A stretch of 64,000 bases of DNA from Streptomyces sp. NBC_00390 (lineage in GTDB: Bacteria > Actinomycetota > Actinomycetes > Streptomycetales > Streptomycetaceae), in the NCBI RefSeq assembly GCF_036057275.1, contig NZ_CP107945.1:2728001-2792000 (forward strand), given 5' to 3'. Below are positions 34,831 through 46,675 of the stretch, piece after piece. The position numbers and the translations under genes are program-made. Each line of letters starts with the position of its first letter. The stretch's first letter is position 1. The notes under the pieces were generated by a model. It ran no database searches. It was given only the letters and a program-made list of their open reading frames with translations, and had not been told where the DNA came from.

Positions 34831-34860
34831 TGAAGGGGGCGGGGGCACCCGCCCCCTTCA
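34831..34860 (-). terminator. Strong hairpin directly after atpD
   Basis: TGAAGGGGGCGGG (34831-34843) and CCCGCCCCCTTCA (34848-34860) form a perfect 13-bp stem with a 4-base loop, 14 bases past the atpD stop. It could attenuate transcription into atpC or stabilise the 3' end of the upstream message. Confidence 0.65.
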
Positions 34861-34874
34861 GCGAGTCAGGGGAC

Positions 34875-37234
<2,360 letters not shown>

Positions 37235-37254
37235 GAGTCAGGTCCCTTCCGTCG

Positions 37255-38853
37255 TCACTTCGAGACGTTGACGGTCGCCGGAGCGTCCTCGCCGAGCAGC
37301 TTGCCGTCGTGCGTCTCGAACTGCTTCTTGAACGTCGCAATGGAGTCCGCGACCTTGGTCAGGGTGTCGTCCGACATCTTTCCGCCCTCGCGGATCGACG
37401 TCATCAGGCCGCCCTCCTCGCGGTGCAGGTACTCCAGCAGCTCGCGCTCGAAACGGCGGATGTCCTGAACCGGGACGTCGTCCATCTTGCCGGTGGTGCC
37501 GGCCCAGACGGAGACGACCTGGTTCTCGGTCGACATCGGCTGGTACTGCGCCTGCTTCAGCAGCTCGACCATGCGCTTACCGCGCTCCAGCGAGGCCTTC
37601 GAGGCGGCGTCCAGGTCGGAACCGAAGGCGGCGAACGCCTCGAGCTCACGGAACTGGGCGAGGTCCACACGGAGGCGGCCGGAAACCTGCTTCATGGCCT
37701 TGTGCTGGGCGGAGCCACCGACACGGGAGACCGAGATACCGACGTTCAGGGCCGGACGCTGACCGGCGTTGAACAGGTCGGACTCCAGGAAGCACTGGCC
37801 GTCGGTGATGGAGATGACGTTGGTCGGGATGAACGCCGACACGTCGTTCGCCTTGGTCTCGACGATCGGCAGACCCGTCATCGAACCGGCGCCCATCTCG
37901 TCGGAGAGCTTCGCGCAGCGCTCCAGCAGACGGGAGTGCAGGTAGAAGACGTCACCCGGGTAGGCCTCACGGCCCGGCGGGCGGCGCAGCAGCAGCGACA
38001 CGGCGCGGTAGGCGTCGGCCTGCTTCGACAGGTCGTCGAAGATGATCAGGACGTGCTTGCCCTGGTACATCCAGTGCTGACCGATGGCCGAACCGGTGTA
38101 CGGCGCAAGGTACTTGAAGCCGGCCGGGTCGGACGCCGGGGCGGCGACGATGGTCGTGTACTCCAGGGCACCGGCCTCCTCCAGCGCGCCGCGCACGGAC
38201 GCGATGGTGGAGCCCTTCTGGCCGATGGCGACGTAGATGCAGCGGACCTGCTTGTTCACGTCGCCCGAGCGCCAGTTGTCGCGCTGGTTGATGATCGTGT
38301 CGACGGCCAGGGCGGTCTTGCCGGTCTGACGGTCACCGATGATCAGCTGACGCTGACCACGGCCGATCGGGGTCATCGCGTCGACGGCCTTGTAGCCCGT
38401 CTCCATCGGCTCGTGCACCGACTTACGCACCATGACGCCGGGCGCCTGCAGCTCAAGCGCGCGGCGGCCGTCGGTCTCGATCTCGCCGAGGCCGTCGATC
38501 GGGTTGCCGAGCGGGTCGACAACACGGCCGAGGTAGCCCTCGCCGACGGCTACGGACAGGACCTCGCCGGTACGGGTGACCGGCTGACCCTCCTCGACGC
38601 CGCTGAACTCGCCGAGGATGATGGCACCGATCTCGCGCTCCTCGAGGTTGAGGGCGAGGCCGAGGGTGCCGTCCTCGAACTTCAGCAGCTCGTTTGCCAT
38701 GGCCGAGGGAAGACCCTCGACCTTCGCGATGCCGTCGCCGGCAAGGCTGACCGTACCGACCTCCTCGCGCGAGGCCGCGTCCGGCTGGTACGACTGGACA
38801 AAGTTCTCCAGCGCGTCCCGGATCTCCTCCGGCCGGATCGTGAGCTCCGCCAT
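37255..38853 (-). CDS. atpA: ATP synthase F1 subunit alpha
   Basis: The 532-residue regulatory nucleotide-binding subunit. Start [19 protein letters not shown] is chosen by family alignment, with AGGG eight bases upstream; the open frame continues through the spacer but is not coding. P-loop [15 protein letters not shown], the alpha-specific [25 protein letters not shown] region and the arginine finger in [10 protein letters not shown] are present. The 128-bp spacer to atpH holds a GGGGG/CCCCC hairpin like those in other spacers of this window. Confidence 0.98.
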   Translation of the reverse strand: MAELTIRPEEIRDALENFVQSYQPDAASREEVGTVSLAGDGIAKVEGLPSAMANELLKFEDGTLGLALNLEEREIGAIILGEFSGVEEGQPVTRTGEVLSVAVGEGYLGRVVDPLGNPIDGLGEIETDGRRALELQAPGVMVRKSVHEPMETGYKAVDAMTPIGRGQRQLIIGDRQTGKTALAVDTIINQRDNWRSGDVNKQVRCIYVAIGQKGSTIASVRGALEEAGALEYTTIVAAPASDPAGFKYLAPYTGSAIGQHWMYQGKHVLIIFDDLSKQADAYRAVSLLLRRPPGREAYPGDVFYLHSRLLERCAKLSDEMGAGSMTGLPIVETKANDVSAFIPTNVISITDGQCFLESDLFNAGQRPALNVGISVSRVGGSAQHKAMKQVSGRLRVDLAQFRELEAFAAFGSDLDAASKASLERGKRMVELLKQAQYQPMSTENQVVSVWAGTTGKMDDVPVQDIRRFERELLEYLHREEGGLMTSIREGGKMSDDTLTKVADSIATFKKQFETHDGKLLGEDAPATVNVSK

Positions 38854-38981
38854 CTGGGTTCCCTGCTCTCCTTGTTGGGCCCGAAGTTTCTTTGGGGGTC
38901 TGGGGGCCGACCCCCAGGAATCTTCTGCAATCTCTGCACGGCCCAACCGGGCCGCTTGCCATGCTTGTTGAATTGGTGCCG

Positions 38982-39797
38982 TCAGCCGGCGATGCGCCGC
39001 TTCGCCTCGGCGATCCGGTCCGCGATCGTGCCGTTGATGACCTCGTCGCCGACCCGCACCTGGATCCCGCCGAGGACCGACGGGTCCACCTCGAGGTTGA
39101 GGTGCATCTCGCGGCCGTACATCCGCGCCAGACCGGCGCCGAGGCGCTGCTTCTGCGCATCGGTCAGCGGTACCGCCGAGGTGACGACGGCCACCGTCCG
39201 GTCCCGGCGCGCCGCGGCGAGCGTGGACAGGGACTCGAGTCCCGCCTCCAGGCTACGTCCCCGGGGCTGGGTCACAAGACGGACAACCAGCCGCTCGGTG
39301 ACCGGATCGGCCTTCCCGCCGAGCAGGCTGCGCAGCAGCTCACTCTTGGCGGACGCCGGCGCCGACCGGTCGGTCAGCGCGGAGCGCAGCTCGGTGCTGG
39401 AGCCGAGGATCCGGCCGAACCGGAACAGCTCGTCCTCGACGTCGTCGAGGACACCGGTCCGCTGCGCGGCGGTGAGGTCGGCGATGTTCGCCAGCTCCTC
39501 GAGCGCGTCGACCAGGTCACGCGACTGCGACCAGCGGGACCGCACCATGCCGGTGATCAGGTCGGCGGTCTCGCCGCCCACCTGCCCGCCGAACAGGCGC
39601 CCGGCCAGCTGGGCCTTGGCCTCGCCGGCCTGCGCCGGGTCGGTCAGGACCCGACGCAGCGACACCTCGCGGTGGAGCAGCGCGGTCACGGCGGCCAGCT
39701 CGTCCGCGAGCTTCTTCGCGTCGACCGACGTGTTGTCGGTCAGCGCGTCGAGGGACTCGCGTGCGGCGGCCAGCGCCTCGCGGCTCGCACCGTTCAT
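38982..39797 (-). CDS. atpH: ATP synthase F1 subunit delta
   Basis: The 271-residue stator subunit that joins F1 to the b subunits; long form usual in actinobacteria (Escherichia coli has about 177). The C-terminal half has the family pattern [54 protein letters not shown], here in pieces, and ends in [11 protein letters not shown]. The N-terminal extension is Ala-rich and helical. ATG overlaps the atpF stop by four bases. Confidence 0.95.
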   Translation of the reverse strand: MNGASREALAAARESLDALTDNTSVDAKKLADELAAVTALLHREVSLRRVLTDPAQAGEAKAQLAGRLFGGQVGGETADLITGMVRSRWSQSRDLVDALEELANIADLTAAQRTGVLDDVEDELFRFGRILGSSTELRSALTDRSAPASAKSELLRSLLGGKADPVTERLVVRLVTQPRGRSLEAGLESLSTLAAARRDRTVAVVTSAVPLTDAQKQRLGAGLARMYGREMHLNLEVDPSVLGGIQVRVGDEVINGTIADRIAEAKRRIAG

Positions 39798-40348
39798 CGG
39801 GTGGCCTCAGCCTTCGAAGCGCCGTCCTCGAGGGCCTCGAGGAAGCGGTCGATGGTGCGGCTCTGGCGGGCGTGGTCCTCGAGGGACTCACCGACCAGCT
39901 TGCCGGCCAGTTCGGTGGCGAGCTTGCCCACGTCCTGACGCAGCGCCGCGGCCGCGGCCTTGCGGTCGGCCTCGATCTGGGCGTGGCCGGCCGCGATGAT
40001 CTCCTCGCGCTGCCGCTGGCCTTCCGCCTTCATCTCCTGGATGATCGCGGTGCCCTGCTCGGTGGCCTCCTGGCGCAGCCGCGCGGCCTCGTGACGGGCC
40101 TCGGCGAGCTGAGCCTTGTACTGCTCGAGTACGCTCTCGGCTTCGATCTTGGCCGCATCGGCCTTCTCGATGCCGCCTTCGATGGCCTCGCGACGCTCTT
40201 CCAGAACCTTGTTGATGTTCGGAAGAAGCTTCTTCGCGAGGAAGAAGAAGACGATAGCGAAGGAGATCAGGCCGATGACGAGCTCATCCGGGTGCGGAAT
40301 GAGCGGGTTCTGCTCCTCCGCAGCCGCGAGCTGAACCAGAGGGTTCAC
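39794..40348 (-). CDS. atpF: ATP synthase Fo subunit b
   Basis: The 184-residue peripheral stalk subunit. One N-terminal membrane segment (LVIGLISFAIVFFFLAKKLLPNINKVLEERREAI, in part) is followed by a long charged helix rich in Ala/Glu/Gln. GTG start with AAGG about ten bases upstream. Only one b gene is present, as in other actinobacteria; the stalk would be a homodimer. Confidence 0.97.
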   Translation of the reverse strand: MNPLVQLAAAEEQNPLIPHPDELVIGLISFAIVFFFLAKKLLPNINKVLEERREAIEGGIEKADAAKIEAESVLEQYKAQLAEARHEAARLRQEATEQGTAIIQEMKAEGQRQREEIIAAGHAQIEADRKAAAAALRQDVGKLATELAGKLVGESLEDHARQSRTIDRFLEALEDGASKAEATR

Positions 40349-40386
40349 ATCAGTGCCTTCCGTAAAGAGGTTGGGCTGTCTTCGGA

Positions 40387-40692
<306 letters not shown>

Positions 40693-41505
40693 TCAGTGGC
40701 TCTTGGCGAGCGCGCCCTGGAGATAGCTGCAGGCCAGGAGCACGAAGACATATGCCTGAACAGCCTGGATGAAGAGCTCGAAGGCGGTCATCACGATGAC
40801 CATCACGAACGACGTACCGGCGTAGATGATGCCGATGCCGTTCAGCAGGTACCAGCTGGCGAGCGTGAACATCACCAGCAGCATGTGACCCGCGAACATG
40901 TTCGCAAAGAGTCGGACCGCGTGCGTGAACGGCCGGATGATCAGGTTGGAGAAGAACTCCAGCACGACGATCAGCGGCAGGATCCAGCCAAGCGACTTGT
41001 CGTAGCCGGTGATGTTCTTCCAGGCACCGACGAAGCCGTGCGTCTTGAACGTCAGGCCGACCCAGATCACGTACACCAGCAGGGCCATGGCCGCCGGGTA
41101 GGCGATGATCGAGGTCACCGGGAACTGGGCCAGCGGGATCACGGCCCACATGTTCATGATCCAGATGAAGAAGAACAGGGAGACCATCAGCGGGACGTAC
41201 TTCTCGCCGTCCTTCTTGCCGATGATCTCGTAGACGATCCCGCGGCGGACGAAGTCGTAACCCGCCTCACCGACCATCTGCATCTTGCCGGGGACCAGCT
41301 TCGGCTTGCTGAACGCGGCCCAGAAGAACCCGACGACAACCACCGAGGCGAGCAGCGCGAGCAGCATTGCCTTGTTGAACTCAAAGCTGCCGACGGTGAA
41401 GATGGGCTTGAAGAGGAAGGAATGCAGACCTGGTGCCGGGAAGCCACAGTCCCTGAAGATCTGGCAGCTTGCGTCAAAGGCGAGCATCTGGGGGTCAGCA
41501 CTCAC
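40693..41505 (-). CDS. atpB: ATP synthase Fo subunit a
   Basis: The 270-residue stator channel subunit with five to six membrane helices. The essential Arg is in FFSNLIIRPFTHAVRLFANMFAGH, and FELFIQAVQAYVFVLLACSYLQGALA closes the protein. GTG at 41505 is chosen because AAGGAG lies six bases upstream; the frame is open 12 codons further. Located 225 bases after atpI, a spacer that may hold an extra promoter (TATCGT at about 41690). Confidence 0.96.
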   Translation of the reverse strand: MSADPQMLAFDASCQIFRDCGFPAPGLHSFLFKPIFTVGSFEFNKAMLLALLASVVVVGFFWAAFSKPKLVPGKMQMVGEAGYDFVRRGIVYEIIGKKDGEKYVPLMVSLFFFIWIMNMWAVIPLAQFPVTSIIAYPAAMALLVYVIWVGLTFKTHGFVGAWKNITGYDKSLGWILPLIVVLEFFSNLIIRPFTHAVRLFANMFAGHMLLVMFTLASWYLLNGIGIIYAGTSFVMVIVMTAFELFIQAVQAYVFVLLACSYLQGALAKSH

Positions 41506-41730
41506 CGCGGGCTCCTTCAGCGTGGCGCATAGGTACGGCAACCTCGTTGTGTCGGCGCGGCGCGCAGCCGCGGTTCGGCACTGGACTGGTGTTTCGGATG
41601 TGGGAGCGGCTGTCAGGCGTTGAGCCTCGCGTTGGAACAGGCGTCAGCTCAGATGCCCGCGCCCGCAGTGCCGCAGTTGGCACCGGACGATAGCAGGAGA
41701 ACGAACTGCCACTTATCCCGGCCCTACCTC

Positions 41731-42168
41731 TCACGTCGCCGAGCCCGTCTTCTCGGGCGCCCGGCCCTTCGCGGCTTCGGGATCGACGTAGAGGATCTTC
41801 GCCTTCATGTAAGCACGTGCCTGTGCGCCGACCCAGACAATGGTCGCCGCGAGGAGCGTGAAGGCGAAGGTCTTGGCGTCGAACAGGGTGGTGTCCTTGA
41901 AGACGGCCATGAAGACGAGGAGCAACAGCAGCTGGGCCGTGTACAGCATCAGGCCCATCGCCTGGAAGAGGTGCGGGAACGACTTCGCCGTCCGCTGGAG
42001 CACGACCATCCCGATCCCCATGAAGAGGATGACCACCAGGGTGCCGACCACCGCACCGAGCGCTCCCTTTCCACCGGCGACCACCCCGCTGATCACGGCG
42101 GCGATCACGCCGGCGGCTGCGGTGGGTACGGCGGCGAGGAGAAGAGTGCGTGCGTCATTGGACGGCAT
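41731..42168 (-). CDS. atpI: ATP synthase subunit I
   Basis: A 145-residue small membrane protein, the non-structural first gene of atp operons thought to help c-ring assembly. Four hydrophobic segments are visible: VPTAAAGVIAAVISGVVAG, LGAVVGTLVVILFMGIGMVV, LFQAMGLMLYTAQLLLLLVFMAVF and TFAFTLLAATIVWVGAQARAYM. ATG at 42168 has GGAG eight bases upstream; an ATG 14 codons earlier has none. The Rex-like operator lies 126 bp upstream. Confidence 0.9.
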   Translation of the reverse strand: MPSNDARTLLLAAVPTAAAGVIAAVISGVVAGGKGALGAVVGTLVVILFMGIGMVVLQRTAKSFPHLFQAMGLMLYTAQLLLLLVFMAVFKDTTLFDAKTFAFTLLAATIVWVGAQARAYMKAKILYVDPEAAKGRAPEKTGSAT

Positions 42169-42293
42169 GGCGGCAGCTCCGCTTGCTGGTGGGGGCAGTG
42201 GTGTCGTCATGGACGAGCGTGATCCCGGTCCGAGATGTGCCTCGGGGCCAACGGACCGTCGCACTACGGTCCTTCGGCTCTGTCCTGGGTTCT

Positions 42294-42309
42294 CGTGAAC
42301 GGTATCACA
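42294..42309. promoter_or_regulatory. Rex-like operator upstream of the atp operon
   Basis: CGTGAACGGTATCACA matches the Streptomyces Rex operator consensus TGTGAACGNNTTCACA in 12 of 14 defined positions. Rex is the NADH/NAD+ sensing repressor that controls respiratory genes. The site lies in the atpI promoter region, so redox control of ATP synthase synthesis is the direct reading. Confidence 0.65.
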
Positions 42310-42346
42310 AACTATTTGATGAGGTCTTTACCCGACGGTGTGCCAA

Positions 42347-42362
42347 CTCTCACACATGAGAG
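42347..42362. promoter_or_regulatory. CTCTCA-CACA-TGAGAG inverted repeat in the atpI/wecA spacer
   Basis: A perfect 6-bp inverted repeat with a 4-base loop in the 262-bp gap between atpI and the sugar-phosphate transferase gene. It may be part of the atp promoter region or the terminator of the upstream gene. Confidence 0.35.
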
Positions 42363-42430
42363 CGACTGCGCGCGTGTGTGCACGAAAGATGTTCGCTATG
42401 TCTGGTAATAGGCGGCATATACGGCGCCGG

Positions 42431-43795
42431 TCAACCTCGGGTGCCGGCCTTGCGCCGGTCCGGGAAGCGTGAGCGGGGGCCGATCGCTGTCGCACCGTTG
42501 ACGCCGTGGACGCCTTGAACGCCCGCCGCGACCGGGGTGTGCTCCCCCAGCTCGTCCTCGATCTCCGGGAACCCTGTCTCCACCGGCCCGGCCGCCGACA
42601 CGGCGGCCTGCGGCTGCCGGCGTACCCGGCTGCGCCGGTATCGCGGCGGGACGAACGCCTCCGCCCACCTCGGGGCCCTCGGCGTGAAGCGCGGCAGCAG
42701 CAACAGCACCAGGCCGACCGCGCTCAGCGCCACGATGAGCAGCACGATCCACATCGACGCCGAGTGCACCGAGTACGCCACGACGCCGAACGCGATCAGA
42801 GCCGACCAGAAGTACATGATCAGCACCGCGCGGCTGTGCGAGTGGCCGATCTCCAGCAGCCGGTGGTGCAGATGCCCGCGGTCCGCCGCGAAGGGTGACT
42901 GGCCCTTCCAGGTGCGGCGGACGATCGCGAGCACCAGGTCGGCGATCGGGATCGCGATGATCGTCAGCGGCAGCAGCAGCGGGATGAAGACCGGCAGCGC
43001 CGCGTGCGTGGCCTCACGCGTACCGCCCTCGAAGAGCTTGAGGGCGTCCATGTCGACCTGCCCGGTGACCGAGATCGCCGCCGCCGCCAGCACCAGACCG
43101 ATCAGCATGGAGCCGGAGTCGCCCATGAAGATCCGGGCGGGGTGCATGTTGTGGGGCAGGAAGCCCAGGCACATGCCCATCAGGATCGCGGTGAACAGGG
43201 TGGCGGGGGCGGCCGCCTCGAGCATGTACCCGAACCAGATCCGGTACGAGTACAGGAAGAACGCCGCGGCGGCGATGCACACCATGCCGGCGGCGAGGCC
43301 GTCGAGACCGTCGACGAAGTTCACCGCGTTGATGGTGATGACGACCAGGGCGACGGTCAGCAGCGTGCCCTGCCAGCTGGTCAGCGAGACGGTGCCGACA
43401 CCGGGGACGGGAATCCACAGGATCGTCAGACCCTGCATCACCATCACACCCGCGGCGATCATCTGGCCGCCGAGTTTGATCAGCGCATCGATCTCGAACT
43501 TGTCGTCCAGGACGCCGATGATCCAGATCAGCGCGGCGCCGGACAGCAGGGCGCGTGGTTCGTTGGACAGTTCGAAGACGCTGTTCAGGTTGGACAGGTG
43601 GTCGGCGACGAGCAGACCTGCGCACAGCCCGAAGAACATCGCGATGCCGCCCAGTCGTGGCGTCGGTTCACGATGCACGTCACGGGCACGGATCTCCGGC
43701 ATCGCGCCGGTCGCGATGGCGAACTTGCGCACCGGACCGGTCAGCAGATACGTCACCGCGGCCGTGACACAGAGCGTCAGCAGGTAATCACGCAC
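42431..43795 (-). CDS. Polyprenyl-phosphate GlcNAc-1-phosphate transferase (WecA/TagO type)
   Basis: A 454-residue membrane enzyme that transfers a sugar-1-phosphate from a UDP-sugar to the lipid carrier, the first step of cell-wall linkage-unit, arabinogalactan-type or teichoic polymer synthesis. About eleven membrane segments; active-site signatures are PEIRARDVHREPTPRLGGIAMF, VDGLDGLAAGM (aspartate-rich), MGDSGSMLIG and ADRGHLHHRLLEIGH. The C-terminal 80 residues form a cytoplasmic basic tail. GTG at 43795 (VRDYLLTLCVT) is preferred by family alignment; two upstream GTGs are in frame. It precedes the atp operon on the same strand. Confidence 0.92.
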   Translation of the reverse strand: MRDYLLTLCVTAAVTYLLTGPVRKFAIATGAMPEIRARDVHREPTPRLGGIAMFFGLCAGLLVADHLSNLNSVFELSNEPRALLSGAALIWIIGVLDDKFEIDALIKLGGQMIAAGVMVMQGLTILWIPVPGVGTVSLTSWQGTLLTVALVVITINAVNFVDGLDGLAAGMVCIAAAAFFLYSYRIWFGYMLEAAAPATLFTAILMGMCLGFLPHNMHPARIFMGDSGSMLIGLVLAAAAISVTGQVDMDALKLFEGGTREATHAALPVFIPLLLPLTIIAIPIADLVLAIVRRTWKGQSPFAADRGHLHHRLLEIGHSHSRAVLIMYFWSALIAFGVVAYSVHSASMWIVLLIVALSAVGLVLLLLPRFTPRAPRWAEAFVPPRYRRSRVRRQPQAAVSAAGPVETGFPEIEDELGEHTPVAAGVQGVHGVNGATAIGPRSRFPDRRKAGTRG

Positions 43796-43901
43796 GGGCT
43801 GCCCCACAGGAATCGCTGGCCATCTCAGCCCCACACCCTAGCTGTGGTGGCCACATGCTTGAGGACATCCGGGGAGCTGTGATGGTTGCACAGCCGCTCG
43901 T

Positions 43902-45176
43902 CTACCCCGCAAACGGAGGAAATCTCCCCACCAGCTCACGCACCTGAGCCGGCAGTTCCCGGGCCTGTTCCCCTTCGCTGCGCAGCGCCGCCGTGAACAG
44001 CACGGCGATCCGCGCCATCTCGCGCTGTCCCATCCCCTGGGTGGTGACCGCGGCGGTGCCCAGCCGGATGCCGCGGCCGTCCCCGTACGGCAGGGCGCAG
44101 GTGTCCAGCACCATGCCCGCGGCGGCGAGCCGGCCGCGGGCCGTCCTGCCGTCCACGCCCAGACCGGCGGGATCGGCGCCGATCAGATGGGTGTCGGTGC
44201 CGCCGGTCAGCACCGTGAAACCCTCCGCCTCGAGCCCCTCGGCGAGCACCCGGGCATTGGCCACCACCTGATGGGCGTATGCCGTGTACGCCGGTGTCGC
44301 CGCCTCGCCGAAGGCGACCGCCTTGGCGGCGACCGAGTGCATCTGGGCGCCTCCCTGGGTGAACGGGAAGACCGCCCGGTCGATGCGCTCGGCCAGCTCC
44401 GACCCGCACAGGATCATTCCGCCGCGGGGTCCGCGCAGGACTTTGTGTGTCGTTGCGCACACCACGTCGGCATAGGGCACGGGGCTGGGGGCCGCGCCGC
44501 CGGCGATCAGTCCCATCGGGTGCGCGGCATCGGCGATCAGATAGGCACCGACCTCGTCCGCGATCTCGCGGAAGGCGGCGTAGTCGGGATGGCGGGGATA
44601 CGAGATCGAGCCGCAGACGATCGCCTTGGGACGGTGGTGCCGGGCGAGGGTGCGGACCTGGTGGTAGTCGATGAGACCGGTCTCCGCGTCGACCCCGTAG
44701 GCGACGAAGTCGAACCAGCGGCCGGAGAAGTTCGCGGGCGAGCCATGGGTGAGGTGGCCGCCGTACGCAAGGCCCATCGCGAGCACCTTGTCCCCCGGCT
44801 TCAGCAGCGCGGCGTATGCCGCGAGCACGGCGGAGGACCCGGAGTGGGGCTGCACGTTGGCGTGTTCGGCGCCGAACAGGGCGGTGGCCCGCTCGACGGC
44901 GATCCGCTCGGCGGCGTCGACGAGTTCGCAGCCGCCGTGGTGGCGGGCGCCGGGGTAGCCCTCGGCGTACTTGTTGGCGAGCGGCGAGCCGAGCGCGGCG
45001 AGGACCGCGGGCGAGGTGAAGTTCTCGGCGGCGATGAGCTGGAGCGTCGAGCTCTGACGATGTGCCTCGCCCAGCAGGATGTCCGCGATCTGCGGGTCCT
45101 GGCGGCGCAGCGTGTCGAAGGACGGGCCCTCGTAGGTGGGATGAACGGCAGCAGGCACGTGATGGGTCACGGACAT
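43902..45176 (-). CDS. glyA: Serine hydroxymethyltransferase
   Basis: A 424-residue PLP enzyme that makes glycine and methylene-tetrahydrofolate from serine. The lysine that binds PLP is in CATTHKVLRGPRGGMILC; LIAAENFTSPAVLAALGSPLANKYAEGYPGARHHGGCE (in parts) and LAYGGHLTHGSPANFSGRWF are typical. The usual PHSGxQAN is QPHSGSSAVL here, a change in the cofactor-binding loop. A separate main GlyA may exist elsewhere. ATG with GGAG five bases upstream. Same strand as the genes from rho onward. Confidence 0.93.
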   Translation of the reverse strand: MSVTHHVPAAVHPTYEGPSFDTLRRQDPQIADILLGEAHRQSSTLQLIAAENFTSPAVLAALGSPLANKYAEGYPGARHHGGCELVDAAERIAVERATALFGAEHANVQPHSGSSAVLAAYAALLKPGDKVLAMGLAYGGHLTHGSPANFSGRWFDFVAYGVDAETGLIDYHQVRTLARHHRPKAIVCGSISYPRHPDYAAFREIADEVGAYLIADAAHPMGLIAGGAAPSPVPYADVVCATTHKVLRGPRGGMILCGSELAERIDRAVFPFTQGGAQMHSVAAKAVAFGEAATPAYTAYAHQVVANARVLAEGLEAEGFTVLTGGTDTHLIGADPAGLGVDGRTARGRLAAAGMVLDTCALPYGDGRGIRLGTAAVTTQGMGQREMARIAVLFTAALRSEGEQARELPAQVRELVGRFPPFAG

Positions 45177-45304
45177 GACGGCTCCGGTCCTCGGGGGAGC
45201 TGCGGCACCTCCAATGTAGGACCCGGGCCGTTGCCGCGCGCGGTGTACGGCTCCGCCCGCGCGGGCGTGTTCCGCACCGGGGCGGGCCACACGGCGCGCC
45301 CTGC

Positions 45305-45955
45305 TCAGGACCGGGTCGGGACGCCCGTCAGTGCCGTCACCACCGGCTCCAGAGCCTGGTGGATCTCGTCGCCGATCGACCGGAAGAACGTGATCGGCGC
45401 CCCGTACGGGTCGTACACCTCGTCCGCGTCCGGGCTGGGCGCCAGCAGCCACCCGCGCAGAGCCGCCGCCGCACGCACCAGGGCGCGTGCGCGTTCCACC
45501 ACGCCCTCCTCCTTCGGGTCGGGAAGCGTGGCGGGGTCTATCGCGCGCACGAGGCGCGTGAACTCCTTGAGTGTGAAGGTCCGCAGGCCCGCGGAGTGGC
45601 CCATGGAGATGACCTGGGCGCGGTGGTCCCGGGTCGCGGTGAGGACCAGGTCCGCTCGGATGACGTGCTCGTCGAGCAGTTCGCGGCCCACGAACCCGCT
45701 CGCGTCCGCGCCGAAGTCGGCGAGGACCATCTCGGCGTTGGCCTCCATCGGAGCGCCTTCGTGGCCCCAGGTGCCGGCGCTCTCCACGATCAGACCGCCC
45801 GCGAGGTGATCGCCGAGGCGCACGCTCAGGGCATGGCGGGTCAGCCGCTCGGTGATCGGCGAGCGGCAGACGTTGCCGGTGCTGACGTGGAGGATGCGGA
45901 AGGTCGATGCCGCACTGCTGGATTCCGCTATGCCACGCCCCTCAGGGGCGGTCAC
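45305..45955 (-). CDS. Low-molecular-weight protein-tyrosine phosphatase
   Basis: A 216-residue phosphatase of the low-Mr class. The P-loop is VSTGNVCRSPITERL (C-x5-R form near residue 30), preceded by a 20-residue Ser/Ala-rich extension; the general acid aspartate is in the AIDPATLPDPKEEG stretch. Targets may be tyrosine-phosphorylated proteins of envelope or secondary metabolism. GTG start with GAGGA eight bases upstream. It follows the TsaC gene by 28 bases in one operon. Confidence 0.88.
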   Translation of the reverse strand: MTAPEGRGIAESSSAASTFRILHVSTGNVCRSPITERLTRHALSVRLGDHLAGGLIVESAGTWGHEGAPMEANAEMVLADFGADASGFVGRELLDEHVIRADLVLTATRDHRAQVISMGHSAGLRTFTLKEFTRLVRAIDPATLPDPKEEGVVERARALVRAAAALRGWLLAPSPDADEVYDPYGAPITFFRSIGDEIHQALEPVVTALTGVPTRS

Positions 45956-45983
45956 CGTGCTTGTCCTCGGATGCTCGCTTCGC

Positions 45984-46631
45984 TCACGGAGCCACCTCGA
46001 GGTCTGGTACCACCTTGCGCAGCTCGTCCGCCGAGAGTGCACCCTCGCGCAGCAGCACCGGGACCTTGCCCGTGACGTCGACGATGGAGGACGGCACGAT
46101 GCCCGGGGTCGGGCCGCCGTCCAGGTAGACGGAGACGGAGTCGCCGAGCATCTCCTGGGCCGCGTCGCAGTCCTCGGGCGAGGGGTGTCCCGTGAGGTTG
46201 GCACTGGAGACGGCCATCGGGCCGACCTCGGTGAGCAGTTCGATCGCGACCGGGTGCAGCGGCATACGGATGGCGACCGTGCCACGGGTGTCGCCGAGGT
46301 CCCACTGGAGCGACGGCTGGTGCTTGGCGACCAGCGTCAGCGCACCCGGCCAGAACGCGTCGACGAGCTCCCATGCCTGCTCGGAGAAGTCGGTGACCAG
46401 GCCGTGCAGGGTGTTCGGGGAGCCGATCAGGACCGGGGTGGGCATGGAGCGGCCGCGGCCCTTGGCCGCCAGAAGATCCGCGACGGCCTCGGAGGTGAAG
46501 GCGTCCGCACCGATCCCGTAAACGGTGTCGGTGGGCAGCACGACCAGCTCGCCGCGGCGGACCGCCGACGCCGCTTCGCGCAGGCCGGTCGTACGGTCGC
46601 TCACGTCGTTGCAGTCGTATCGCCGTGCCAT
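45984..46631 (-). CDS. Threonylcarbamoyl-AMP synthase (TsaC/Sua5/YrdC)
   Basis: A 215-residue YrdC-domain enzyme that makes threonylcarbamoyl-AMP for the t6A modification of tRNAs reading ANN codons. Core motifs: GELVVLPTDTVYGIGADAF, KGRGRSMPTPVLIGS, WPGALTLVAKHQ and VGPMAVSSANLTGHPSP. It is the short form without the Sua5 C-terminal domain. Lies between prmC and the phosphatase in the conserved prfA-prmC-tsaC order. Confidence 0.94.
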   Translation of the reverse strand: MARRYDCNDVSDRTTGLREAASAVRRGELVVLPTDTVYGIGADAFTSEAVADLLAAKGRGRSMPTPVLIGSPNTLHGLVTDFSEQAWELVDAFWPGALTLVAKHQPSLQWDLGDTRGTVAIRMPLHPVAIELLTEVGPMAVSSANLTGHPSPEDCDAAQEMLGDSVSVYLDGGPTPGIVPSSIVDVTGKVPVLLREGALSADELRKVVPDLEVAP

Positions 46632-46675
46632 TTAACGGGCCTCCTCGTGCATGTACTGGACGTCGATGCCGTCTG

